Positions 43,070 to 51,667 of a DNA stretch of 58,457 bases are shown here, one piece after another (position 1 is the stretch's first letter; each line of letters begins with the position of its first letter). Location: contig NZ_VWOX01000027.1 in the NCBI RefSeq assembly GCF_008629675.1, positions 1-58,457 on the forward strand. Reading direction: 5' to 3'. The DNA comes from Roseiconus nitratireducens (GTDB lineage: Bacteria > Planctomycetota > Planctomycetia > Pirellulales > Pirellulaceae). Position numbers and translations under genes: made by a program. The notes beneath the pieces were generated by a model. It ran no database searches. It was given only the letters and a program-made list of their open reading frames with translations, and was not told where the DNA came from.

Positions 43070-45400
43070 ATGTCGTCGGAAAGAGATCAGACAACCGACA
43101 ATCTTCACAAAGGTGAGGTGTCTGAACACTCGCAACTCAATGAAACGAGGAGCATTGATGCTACTCCTGGCGATACGGCATCGATATCACAGGGGACTCA
43201 TCACGCGCAGAACTGGATCGGGAACTCTCTGGGGAAGTATCAAATAACCGGGGTGCTCGGACAGGGGGGCATGGGGGTTGTGTTACGAGCCTACGATCCG
43301 ACGCTAGAACGAGACGTGGCAATCAAGATCCTGCCCGAACACACGGCTGCCACTTCGACGGCGCTCAGTCGCTTTCAGTCAGAGGCAAAGGCGGCTGGAA
43401 AACTTAACAATGCCCACGTCGCATCGATTCATGAGATTGGGCAAGAAGGTGAGTGCCACTATTTGGTCATGGAACTGCTGACGGGAGGCAGTGTTTCTGA
43501 GGAAATCCAGGCACATGGTGCTTGCACTCCGCTTGAAGCGACGCGGGTATTGATGGATGCCTGCCGGGGCATTGCGGCCGCTCATGCCGAAGGATTGGTG
43601 CACCGCGATATCAAACCGGCAAATCTTTTGCGTGCTGCTGACCGCGCAGTCAAGTTGACCGATTTCGGATTAGCCAAACTATCGTCCGCCAGCTCCGCAA
43701 TGCAGCTGACTCAGACCGGAACAGTGATTGGCACTCCCTACTTCATGAGTCCCGAGCAGTGTCAGGGCCAAGCCGTCGACACGCGTTCGGACATTTATTC
43801 GCTTGGTGCAACTTACTTTTGCCTGTTGACCGGACGACAGCCCTACGATGACTCCGACAGTGTTGTCCAAGTCCTGTATGCGCACTGCAACAAAAACATT
43901 CCCGATCCACGCGATTTTGACCCATCGATCCCGACAGCCTGTTCGTCGATTGTTTCCCGTGCCATGGCGAAGGACCCGGACGATCGATATCAGTCCGCGG
44001 AGGCGATGCTGCGGGATCTCGAGGCGGTGGCTGCTGCGTTGTCAGGTGAAGCCCGAATTGAGCTTCCCAGCCAGACCGGAACAGCACTCCAAGCAATCGT
44101 CCCGACCAAACCGCGACATCGGCGTCACTGGATGCTCGGCGGGGCAGTCGGCCTCGTCTTGATAGCGGCAGCCGCTTTCGCTTTGTCCAGGATCTTGCCC
44201 CATTTTGCAGCGTCACTCGCTCCGCAGGGTGAACCGATCAAGGTCGGCGTGCTGCAATCTCTCAGCGGTACCATGTCGACGAGCGGCACGAGCGTGATTG
44301 ATGCAACGCTGTTGGCAATCGAGGAAATCAACGAATCCGGAGGTTTGTTGGGCCGACCCGTGAAAGCAGTTGTGGCAGACGGTCGATCGAATACCGAGAC
44401 CTACGCTCGAGAAGCTGAACGACTGATTGCTGACGAACAGGTCTGTACGGTGTTTGGCTGCTGGACATCCGCGTCTCGCAAAACCGTCAGGCCGATTTTC
44501 GAGAATCACGATCACTTGCTGGTCTACCCTGTCCAGTACGAAGGGATGGAGACCTCCCCAAACATAGTTTACATGGGAGCCGCACCGAACCAGCAAATCA
44601 TTCCGGCGGTGGCCTGGGCCCAAGAGCATTTGGGGAAAAAGCGTTTTTTCTTCGTCGGATCCGACTATGTCTTTCCTCGCACTGCCAACGAAATCATCAA
44701 AGACCAATTCCAAGGCACGGAAGCGAGAGTGGTCGGAGAAATGTATGTTCCGTTGGGCAGCACACACTTCGAGTCAGTCGCTCAAGCGATTCTCGAGGCC
44801 AAACCGGATATGATTCTGAACACCGTGAACGGCGATTCAAACTTGGCATTTTTTCGCGAAATGCGTAACGCCGGCATCAATCGGAAAGATATCCCCTGCA
44901 TGTCTTTCAGTCTTGGCGAGCAGGAACTCCGAAGCCTGAGTATCAGCGATGTCGTGGGGGATTTCGCTGCCTCAACATATTTCCAGTCATTGGATACGGA
45001 CGCGAATCGGGCCTTCCTTGCGAGATTCAAGGCAAATCATCCACATCGTGTGGTTTCCGACCCGATGCAGGACGCCTACGTGGGAGTCCTGCTGTGGGCA
45101 CAGGCGGTGCGTGAAACGCAGAGTATCGAGCCCAAAAGGATTCGTCGGGCAATGCTGGGGCAGCGAATCGCCGCTCCGGAAGGCAACGTCCGTATCGACC
45201 CGGAAACCCAACATTGTTTCAAGACCCCACGAGTTGGCCAGATTCGCAGCGATGGACAATTCGAGATTGTTTGGAGCGCACCCGAACCGATTGCGCCCGA
45301 ACCATATCCGGCCAGCCGATCCGCCGCAGATTGGAAAGCGTTTCTCCACGATCTTTACATCGGTTGGGGGAATCAGTGGATGTCGCGGATGAAAGACTAG
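43070..45400 (+). CDS. Transmembrane Ser/Thr kinase with UrtA-like extracytoplasmic domain
   Basis: A 776-residue single-pass receptor-like kinase. The cytoplasmic kinase domain (about 56-325) has a glycine loop GQGGMG, Lys86 in VAIK, HRDIKPANLL (Asp180), DFGLAKL and GTPYFMSPEQ, so it looks active. A TM helix at 354-376 is followed by a type I periplasmic-binding fold (about 389-766). That part closely resembles UrtA, the urea/short-chain amide binding protein: IKVGVLQSLSGTMSTSGT, TVFGCWTSASRKTV, LLVYPVQYEGME and NIVYMGAAPNQQ. The ATG at 43070 is preferred over an upstream TTG. Together this reads as a ligand-sensing kinase. It sits 99 bp after the LOG gene. Confidence 0.92.
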   Translation: MSSERDQTTDNLHKGEVSEHSQLNETRSIDATPGDTASISQGTHHAQNWIGNSLGKYQITGVLGQGGMGVVLRAYDPTLERDVAIKILPEHTAATSTALSRFQSEAKAAGKLNNAHVASIHEIGQEGECHYLVMELLTGGSVSEEIQAHGACTPLEATRVLMDACRGIAAAHAEGLVHRDIKPANLLRAADRAVKLTDFGLAKLSSASSAMQLTQTGTVIGTPYFMSPEQCQGQAVDTRSDIYSLGATYFCLLTGRQPYDDSDSVVQVLYAHCNKNIPDPRDFDPSIPTACSSIVSRAMAKDPDDRYQSAEAMLRDLEAVAAALSGEARIELPSQTGTALQAIVPTKPRHRRHWMLGGAVGLVLIAAAAFALSRILPHFAASLAPQGEPIKVGVLQSLSGTMSTSGTSVIDATLLAIEEINESGGLLGRPVKAVVADGRSNTETYAREAERLIADEQVCTVFGCWTSASRKTVRPIFENHDHLLVYPVQYEGMETSPNIVYMGAAPNQQIIPAVAWAQEHLGKKRFFFVGSDYVFPRTANEIIKDQFQGTEARVVGEMYVPLGSTHFESVAQAILEAKPDMILNTVNGDSNLAFFREMRNAGINRKDIPCMSFSLGEQELRSLSISDVVGDFAASTYFQSLDTDANRAFLARFKANHPHRVVSDPMQDAYVGVLLWAQAVRETQSIEPKRIRRAMLGQRIAAPEGNVRIDPETQHCFKTPRVGQIRSDGQFEIVWSAPEPIAPEPYPASRSAADWKAFLHDLYIGWGNQWMSRMKD

Positions 45401-45668
45401 CCGGCGAAGGCGACCGTAACAGCCAAAAGAAAAACAGCCATGTTCAAAGCAAGAACATCGGTCAAAGTTCGGTGCGTGCCTGCATCCGATCGTCCCGTCC
45501 TGCTGCTGGATTCACTCAGCAACGAAGAAGATCAGCCGACCGAGAATTCCACGCCGACGCGAATAGCACAGCGTTGATCCTCGCCCCAACGCCAGTCAGA
45601 ATGAATCGGCCATTTCTTCATGTGTTGAAATCAATTCCGCGCGGTAAGTTCATGATCGCCACAACCTT
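45401..45668. other. Convergent intergenic region
   Basis: 268 bp between the kinase gene and the 3' end of the ion-channel gene. A 45-codon frame at 45440-45577 has no signal peptide or motif and is not called. No strong terminator hairpin is visible. Confidence 0.4.
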
Positions 45669-46751
45669 TCACAACATAAACGAATAAACAAGCACGCCGA
45701 TCAGTAACAAGGGATAAAGAACTCGCGACCACCGGCGGACCGTGTCTGCCAGGTCGCGTTTCTCTTCCCGAATCATGACGGTGTTCCAAGTTGACTGGAT
45801 CAGTCCGGCGAAAACAATCAGTGTGGAAAGCAAGATAAAGCGATCCATCCGCGTTACATAAGAGACGCGAGGGAGCAGGACAGTGATCGCAAACAGGTAC
45901 GCGACCAACGTCAGGAAGGCCGAAGTGGAGATACCGATGTTCGTCCCGATCTCGTCGAGCGCGATCCAGCGAGGCAGCCACGACATGATGACAATCAAGC
46001 AAAGTGGGATGATCACTTTCAGGATGAAGTACGTTGGTTGTCTCTCGATAGTGATACGCAGGAGGTATCCCGCCACTCCGGGATGTCCTTCGCGGGGATA
46101 GTAAGGCTTGGGCATCGATTCAGTTGAAACGACATCGAAATCGGGCAGCGAAAAGTGCTCGGCAATCCCCGAGGATGTCCCCGTTTCGGTCACCAGCGGA
46201 ACGATTTTTACGTCATCTTGCAAAAGTCCGGCTGCAACCACATGAAGTGTTAGCTCTTGGTCGTCAAATGGGAAGTCCTGAAGCGTCAGGGGCTGTGAGA
46301 ACCTGCCCCATATCTTCTGCCGGTAGACAACGGTTCCATCTGGCCGAATTTCTACGGACTCCGGGTACGACCTCCAAAGCATCTGCTGCCCAATGATGGT
46401 CAATCGAGGATTCCAAACTTCCGTCAGATTTCGAAGCTTCGGCCCCGGTCCCTCGTGCTCAAGAACCGGATTATTCCATCGCGCCTCAAGATAAACGCTC
46501 GCTGCAAAGCTCTGATCAGCCGAGTTCACCTCGTCAACGTCGATCACGTAAACGCCGATCTGCACCTCCGTTGGTTCGCCCCACGCCGTGGGACGCGCCA
46601 ACTCCGGTTTGGGTTCCTCAAGAATCACGGAAGACGTCGAAGCGTCGACCGCCCCCGCGTCAGCACTGACGGTGTTTTCCATCTGTGCCTCCGCCGAACC
46701 CAGAGACAACACAAGAAGCGCGAACACAAGGACGGGGGGTCGAAAGGACAT
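45669..46751 (-). CDS. Prokaryotic pentameric ligand-gated ion channel
   Basis: A 360-residue member of the Cys-loop/pLGIC superfamily. Signal peptide MSFRPPVLVFALLVLSLGSAEAQ. The extracytoplasmic beta-sandwich runs to about residue 230 and includes LQDFPFDDQELTLHV, the F-P-(F/L)-D loop that in bacterial members lacks the flanking cysteines. A four-helix membrane part follows. M1 (PTYFILKVIIPLCLIVIMSW) carries the signature Pro. M2 is EIGTNIGISTSAFLTLVAYL with an acidic residue at its start, which suggests cation selectivity. M3 and M4 follow. The start at 46751 is supported by the signal peptide. The ligand is unknown. Confidence 0.9.
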   Translation of the reverse strand: MSFRPPVLVFALLVLSLGSAEAQMENTVSADAGAVDASTSSVILEEPKPELARPTAWGEPTEVQIGVYVIDVDEVNSADQSFAASVYLEARWNNPVLEHEGPGPKLRNLTEVWNPRLTIIGQQMLWRSYPESVEIRPDGTVVYRQKIWGRFSQPLTLQDFPFDDQELTLHVVAAGLLQDDVKIVPLVTETGTSSGIAEHFSLPDFDVVSTESMPKPYYPREGHPGVAGYLLRITIERQPTYFILKVIIPLCLIVIMSWLPRWIALDEIGTNIGISTSAFLTLVAYLFAITVLLPRVSYVTRMDRFILLSTLIVFAGLIQSTWNTVMIREEKRDLADTVRRWSRVLYPLLLIGVLVYSFML

Positions 46752-47353
46752 GGCAATTACGTGTCCGAGCAATTGCGGATTCCTCATACGGGAATGCGAA
46801 ACGGCAATCGCCTCGTCGGCTAGAATCCGCAAGTGATGTGCCACAAGTAACGCAATTGCGTCCACAACCTTCCAGACATCACGGCAGCCGGGAGCGGTCG
46901 ATGATGCAAGCTAATTGCACAGCTTGAATTGCCGTTCGGGTGCGCGGATTCGCTCACGCCACAGTCGTAGTGCACGCTACCGTGTGCCAATTGGGGCTAC
47001 TCTACGTCCATCAAGGGAGATTCGTTCTCTCAATTCCCAGCCCGGTATTGCATCGAGGTTGCCGTGATCGTGCCCCGGCAGCCATGCGCGGCGATCGCAG
47101 CGTGGGCTGAAAGCCGCGAACTCAGCCCGACGGTCGTCGACTCACGGTGAGATAAAGGGACCGGTCGTTGGGCCGCTCGATACGACTGTTGAGTTGCCGT
47201 GAAATGTTGGACGGCAGATTCGATCTAGCTAGATTGATACAGGCATCTGCCCGGAAGAACTCCGTTCGTCCGCGGCGCTTAGTTCGAAGTCATTAAGTCG
47301 TCTTTCGCCGACATCGAACTGGAATACGTTGACCGACCAACCGGAAGGCTCCC
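46752..47353. other. Intergenic region between divergent channel and amidohydrolase genes
   Basis: About 600 bp, presumably with both promoters. A perfect 12-bp palindrome ATCTAGCTAGAT at 47223-47234 lies 119 bp before the amidohydrolase start, but a palindrome this short is expected by chance at this length. No RNA gene or other repeat is seen. Confidence 0.4.
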
Positions 47354-48463
47354 ATGTTGAATTTTATCTGTACGAATCTCATTCCATTACTCGGCGTTTT
47401 GGTCCTCGTGTCGCCGCTGACGGTCTTCGCCCAGGAGTCATCAGACAACGAGTCCCCGATTCTCTTTCATGACTCCCACTTTCATTTGACTAATTACGTC
47501 CAGGAGGGACCTGACATCCGAGATTTCCTTCAGATCATGGGTGACGAAGTCGGCCGCAGTATGGTCTGCGGCATCCCATTGCAGCAACAATGGATGCATG
47601 CCAGCACAGGGGATTTTGCTCCGACCTATTACACCCAGACCGATGCGCCTCTTTACTACTACTCGTTCACTGATGCGATTATCGCCCACGCGTATCTTCG
47701 ATTGACGCCGGAGGAACGGGATCGATTCGATCCAATGATCACCGGGTTCAACCCCACGGATATGTACGCGGCGGATCACATTCGCAGGGTGCTGGCAACG
47801 TTTCCCGGAGTCTTCTCCGGCATCGGAGAATTCTCGATTCACAAGGAGTTTGTTTCGTCAAAAATTGCCGGTGAAGTCGCCACGGTTGAGAACAAAGCCC
47901 TGGATCGCATCCTCGATTTTGCGGCCGAAGTTGGACTTCCCGTTGTGCTTCATTGCGATGTCGATACACCCTTTCCGAAACCCAATCAAGACCCATACAT
48001 TGTCACGAAACTTCGGGAGTTGGCTCGTCGCCATCGCGACACAGTCATCATTTGGGCGCATCTTGGTTTGGGGCGCGTGGTTCGACCAGTTGAAGATCAA
48101 CTGGGGATGGTGGAACGTGGATTTCGCGACCCCGAATCGAAGAACGTGCACTTTGATATTTCGTGGGACGAGGCCGCAAAGTACTTGGTGGGGTCGCCGG
48201 AGGCGATCGAGAAATCTGCCGCCATCATTAACCGCTTTCCTGAACGGTTCCTATTTGGAACGGACTGCGTCGCACCGAAAACGCGAGACGACTACCTGCA
48301 GGTTTACAAACTCTACGCCCCGCTGTTTGCTAAGTTGACCCCGGAAGCGAAACAGATGCTTCTCAGGGGAAACTACGAACGGATCTTCGATGAGGCACGT
48401 CGTCGCGTCCGGCAGTGGGAGGCAGGAAACTTGAACAAGAATCCGTACGTGATCTCTAAATAA
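47354..48463 (+). CDS. Exported amidohydrolase (amidohydrolase-2 type)
   Basis: A 369-residue metal-dependent hydrolase with signal peptide IPLLGVLVLVSPLTVFAQ. The metal site is visible: HxH in HDSHFHLTNY (His42, His44), VVLHCDVDT, IWAHLGLG and the Asp in FLFGTDCVAP. The sheet order fits the amidohydrolase-2 branch, whose members include decarboxylases and lactonases, so the chemistry is not settled. It is exported, unlike most relatives. It stands next to the glutamate symporter gene, which is convergent, with a 9-bp gap between the ends. Confidence 0.85.
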   Translation: MLNFICTNLIPLLGVLVLVSPLTVFAQESSDNESPILFHDSHFHLTNYVQEGPDIRDFLQIMGDEVGRSMVCGIPLQQQWMHASTGDFAPTYYTQTDAPLYYYSFTDAIIAHAYLRLTPEERDRFDPMITGFNPTDMYAADHIRRVLATFPGVFSGIGEFSIHKEFVSSKIAGEVATVENKALDRILDFAAEVGLPVVLHCDVDTPFPKPNQDPYIVTKLRELARRHRDTVIIWAHLGLGRVVRPVEDQLGMVERGFRDPESKNVHFDISWDEAAKYLVGSPEAIEKSAAIINRFPERFLFGTDCVAPKTRDDYLQVYKLYAPLFAKLTPEAKQMLLRGNYERIFDEARRRVRQWEAGNLNKNPYVISK

Positions 48464-48472
48464 GCTTTTCCG

Positions 48473-49693
48473 CTAGGCTGACGGCAACGGCGCATTTTGC
48501 AGCATCGGAAGGCCCACAAAGAACTTGATTACCATCGCGTTGATCAGGTCAATGAAGAATGCGCCAACGAGAGGGATCACCAGGAACGACTTGAACGAGG
48601 GGCCATGCTTGGCTGTGATCGCGTTCATATTGGCGATCGCAACCGGAGTAGCTCCCATCCCCAGTCCGCAGAATCCACCCACAATCACAGCCGCATCGTA
48701 GTCGGCCCCCATGACGCGAAAGATAATCGCCACCGCGAACAGCGTGATCACAACAATCTGAATGCAGAGCACCAGGAAGATCGTACTGAAGGCACCGGCC
48801 AGGGCTGACAGGTCCATGCTCATCAGACTCATCGCCAAGAACAATTGCAGGGCGATTTCCCCCACCTTGTCGTAGTCACTGATCCGCAGTGGGCGATGGA
48901 CCTTGTCCGCCACATTCGTGATGACGATACCGATCAACATTGCCGTCAGAAATCCAGGCAGCTTGATGTCGTTGGAGAACAGCCAACGGTTGACGACCTC
49001 ACCAAACGACAGACATATCGCGATCACCATCATGATGCCAAGTGCGCGTCGCAGTGAGTATTCGGGTTCAATCTCGGACGCACCGGTCTCGCTGACCAAC
49101 TCGTCTCCTGCGTCCGTTGGCGAAAGATTGTGCTTGTTGATCAAATATTCCGCGACAGGCCCGCCCAGGATCCCACCGGCAATCAATCCAAATGTAGCGA
49201 ATGCGATACCAGCCAACGCGGCATCTTTCAGGCCCGCCGCTTCCGCATCTTTTCCCCAAGCAATCGCCGTTCCATGACCTCCGGCCAAGGACACGCTCCC
49301 TGCAAATAGTCCATAGCCTGGATGAACACCAATGCCTTTCGCGATGAGCACCCCGGTAACGTCCTGGACAATGAGAAAAGCAGCCGCACAAACGACGAGC
49401 AATCCCAGCGACCTTCCGCCTGCCGCCAGACGTGAAAGCTTCGCAGAGGTGCCAATGGTTGTGAAAAACACCATCAGGAGCGTGTCACGGATGGTCATGT
49501 CGAATACGATTTTCACTCCACTGACGGTTGTGATGATCGCGACCATCACGCTGCAAAGCAGGCCTCCTGTCACAGCAATCGGTATGCTGAACCGACGCAA
49601 AGACTCAATTTTTTGCGTGATCGCGTTGCCGGCCACGAGAACCAAAATGGCCACGATAATGATGTCCGATCCAGTGACATTGAGTTCATTCAT
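48473..49693 (-). CDS. gltS: Sodium/glutamate symporter
   Basis: A 406-residue transporter of about ten TM segments. Its repeated re-entrant region includes VSLAGGHGTAIAWGKDAEAAG, the GltS-type GGHGTA signature, and VGGFCGLGMGATPVAIANM, its counterpart in the second half. The start at 49693 leaves a short periplasmic or cytoplasmic head before the first TM (DIIIVAILVLVAGNAI); a longer frame to 49762 adds a basic stretch without a TM. It imports glutamate with sodium in characterised bacteria. The neighbouring ligand-gated channel and amidohydrolase suggest a shared amino-acid theme, which is inference. Confidence 0.9.
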   Translation of the reverse strand: MNELNVTGSDIIIVAILVLVAGNAITQKIESLRRFSIPIAVTGGLLCSVMVAIITTVSGVKIVFDMTIRDTLLMVFFTTIGTSAKLSRLAAGGRSLGLLVVCAAAFLIVQDVTGVLIAKGIGVHPGYGLFAGSVSLAGGHGTAIAWGKDAEAAGLKDAALAGIAFATFGLIAGGILGGPVAEYLINKHNLSPTDAGDELVSETGASEIEPEYSLRRALGIMMVIAICLSFGEVVNRWLFSNDIKLPGFLTAMLIGIVITNVADKVHRPLRISDYDKVGEIALQLFLAMSLMSMDLSALAGAFSTIFLVLCIQIVVITLFAVAIIFRVMGADYDAAVIVGGFCGLGMGATPVAIANMNAITAKHGPSFKSFLVIPLVGAFFIDLINAMVIKFFVGLPMLQNAPLPSA

Positions 49694-49890
49694 TTTCAAT
49701 TCATCTTGTCGAGGGACGTTCGCGGCGTTGGACCGACGCGAGCGATTAGCAGTTGTCCACATTGAAAATCTTCAAGCAGACCGTCGGGTCCCCCAAGGCG
49801 GTTTTTACTTCGCTGGGTTTTCCTACGTCCGTCACTGCGGGCTCTCGTTATGATGCACAATCCTTTTTTCAAGCCGGTCGGGGTTTTCCT

Positions 49891-51159
49891 ATGCGTTCGC
49901 TATTCAGTGCGTTGATCGTCGTCGCGGGTCTGTTTGTGCCGTCCGGCCCGCTGCACGGTGAGAATTGGACTCGCTTCCGCGGCCCTAATGGGCAGGGCAA
50001 AACGACCGAGAACAACTTACCGCTTCAATGGTCTAAAGACAGCAATATTGCCTGGAAATCAACGATTCCTGGTCAGGGCTGGTCGTCGCCGATCGTGTGG
50101 GATGACCATGTTTTCTTAACAACGGCAACGGAAGATGGTGCTTCGTGTCGCGTGATCGGAATCGATCGCGTGAGCGGTGAAATCCTTTGGAACACGGAAG
50201 TCCACCGGCAGGTTCCCGGTCCCAAGCGAGCTCAGAATTCTTACGCCACGCCGACGCCGGTGACCGACGGTGAACGTGTCTACGCGGCGTTTTACGACGG
50301 AACGATTGTCGCCGTTGATCTCGACGGAAACCTCGTCTGGAAGAACAAAGACGTCGATTTCCACAGCTTGCATGGGCTCGGTGCATCACCGATTCTTGCC
50401 GGAGGGCTGATCATCATGCCTTTTGACGGCAGCAGTCGCGACGAGCAGCGTGTCGGCTGGAAGGAACCTTGGGACCAGGCCGTGCTGCTAGCGGTCGACA
50501 AAGAGACCGGCGACACGAAATGGCGGGGCAAGCGGGGACTCTCTCGGGTTGGTCACGTGACTCCAATTCTGATCGGAGATGAAGGGGTCGTGGTGAGTGC
50601 GGGTGGTGATCGGGTCCAGGCGCACGACGCAAAAACGGGCGAGCGAATCTGGTCGATCTACAGCCAGGGCGAAGGCGTGACACCCTCTCCCGTGCTGGGC
50701 GAAGGATTGATCTTCACGTCCTCCGGTTTCGAAGAGCCGACGATTCGAGCGATTCGACCAGACGGTCACGGGGATGTGACCGAATCGCACATCGTTTGGG
50801 AACAGAAGCGGGGTGTCCCGGCGCTACCGTCACCGCTGTACGTCGAGCCGTTTCTCTACACGATCACTCGCGACAACATCTTGCACTGCATCGACGCGAA
50901 GACGGGCGAAATCGTCTGGCAGGAACGACTCGACGGCAACTACTCGGCGTCGCCGTTGCTGGCCGATGGCCGAATCTATTTGACTTCGGAAGAAGGCGTC
51001 ACGACCGTGCTGGATCCTGGGCCACAGTACAAGGAGATCACCACGAACAAGCTGGAGGGGAAGACAATGGCTTCGATCGCGGTTTCCCGCGGCAATTTCT
51101 TCATCCGGACCGGCGACAGCCTGTATTGCATCGGCGACCAAGCAGGCGCGGAACGCTGA
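49891..51159 (+). CDS. PQQ-binding-like beta-propeller repeat protein
   Basis: A 422-residue exported propeller with signal peptide MRSLFSALIVVAGLFVPSGPLHG. Repeated Trp-containing blades are readable: NWTRFRGPNGQGKTT, then LAVDKETGDTKWRGKRG, VQAHDAKTGERIWS, LHCIDAKTGEIVWQERL. The repeat pattern [D]-x-x-T-G-x-x-x-W is typical for PQQ/BamB-like folds, although cofactor binding is not shown. Start at 49891, because a frame extending to 49753 lacks a leader. The symporter gene is divergent, with 197 bp between starts. Confidence 0.87.
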   Translation: MRSLFSALIVVAGLFVPSGPLHGENWTRFRGPNGQGKTTENNLPLQWSKDSNIAWKSTIPGQGWSSPIVWDDHVFLTTATEDGASCRVIGIDRVSGEILWNTEVHRQVPGPKRAQNSYATPTPVTDGERVYAAFYDGTIVAVDLDGNLVWKNKDVDFHSLHGLGASPILAGGLIIMPFDGSSRDEQRVGWKEPWDQAVLLAVDKETGDTKWRGKRGLSRVGHVTPILIGDEGVVVSAGGDRVQAHDAKTGERIWSIYSQGEGVTPSPVLGEGLIFTSSGFEEPTIRAIRPDGHGDVTESHIVWEQKRGVPALPSPLYVEPFLYTITRDNILHCIDAKTGEIVWQERLDGNYSASPLLADGRIYLTSEEGVTTVLDPGPQYKEITTNKLEGKTMASIAVSRGNFFIRTGDSLYCIGDQAGAER

Positions 51160-51667
51160 GTGCATCGTCCCTTACAAACAACGCCAATCCGATCAGCAAT
51201 CAAGTTGCTAGCCCGGTGGCCCTGACCCGGGATGATGCTCTGTCCCCGGGATGGTGCTCGCTGGGTTGGTGCTCGTCCCTGGGTTGGTGCTCTGATTCGG
51301 GGCAACGCCCCGATGTTTACCCAGCCCAGCCCGAAGGGCTGGGAAAAACGGCCAAAAAGAGAAGCCAGGGCCAACGGCCCGGCCCTTAATTGCCACCGGA
51401 CCACCGGGATCCCCAGACGGGTTCACCCCAACCGACGCGGACTCTCAAACAACCGCATCAAAATATGGAATAGGGCTGACAGGAGTCGAAACGGTTCAGT
51501 AACCTAGCGACAGACGGGAAAAGCCAGTAAAAAGCGGAATAGAAATCACGGGCAAGTCGATCTTTCCGCCGCATTTCCGGCCAATTGGTAACCCGTGGTA
51601 GCCCGAGAATGCTCGCATCACCGTGGTGGGATGATACGAGCGATTCACCGACGCGATAGGTGCGCCG
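51160..51667. other. Boundary region with repeat copy and possible tRNA 3' fragment
   Basis: Holds dispersed element copy B (51234-51387). The - strand of 51471-51490 (TTCGACTCCTGTCAGCCCTA read on that strand) looks like a short tRNA T-loop plus acceptor 3' part, without the 5' half. The rest up to the integrase start shows no gene. Confidence 0.45.
51234..51387 (+). repeat. Dispersed triple-hairpin element, copy B
   Basis: Same element as at 30131-30270. From the sequence TCTGATTCGGGGCAACGCCC onward the two copies align without gaps as far as the third hairpin. The hairpins are CGGGGC-AAC-GCCCCG (51298-51312), CCCAGCCC-GAA-GGGCTGGG (51325-51343) and GGGCC-AAC-GGCCC (51368-51380). The leading GTGCTC-type tandem units differ in number and sequence. 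It follows the PQQ-propeller gene by 74 bp. Confidence 0.85.

Noticed and set aside
45440..45577. A 45-codon frame between the kinase and ion-channel genes
   Set aside because: Too short, without leader, motif or ribosome site.
47223..47234. Perfect 12-bp palindrome ATCTAGCTAGAT
   Set aside because: Expected by chance in a 600-bp region; no supporting promoter or repeat.
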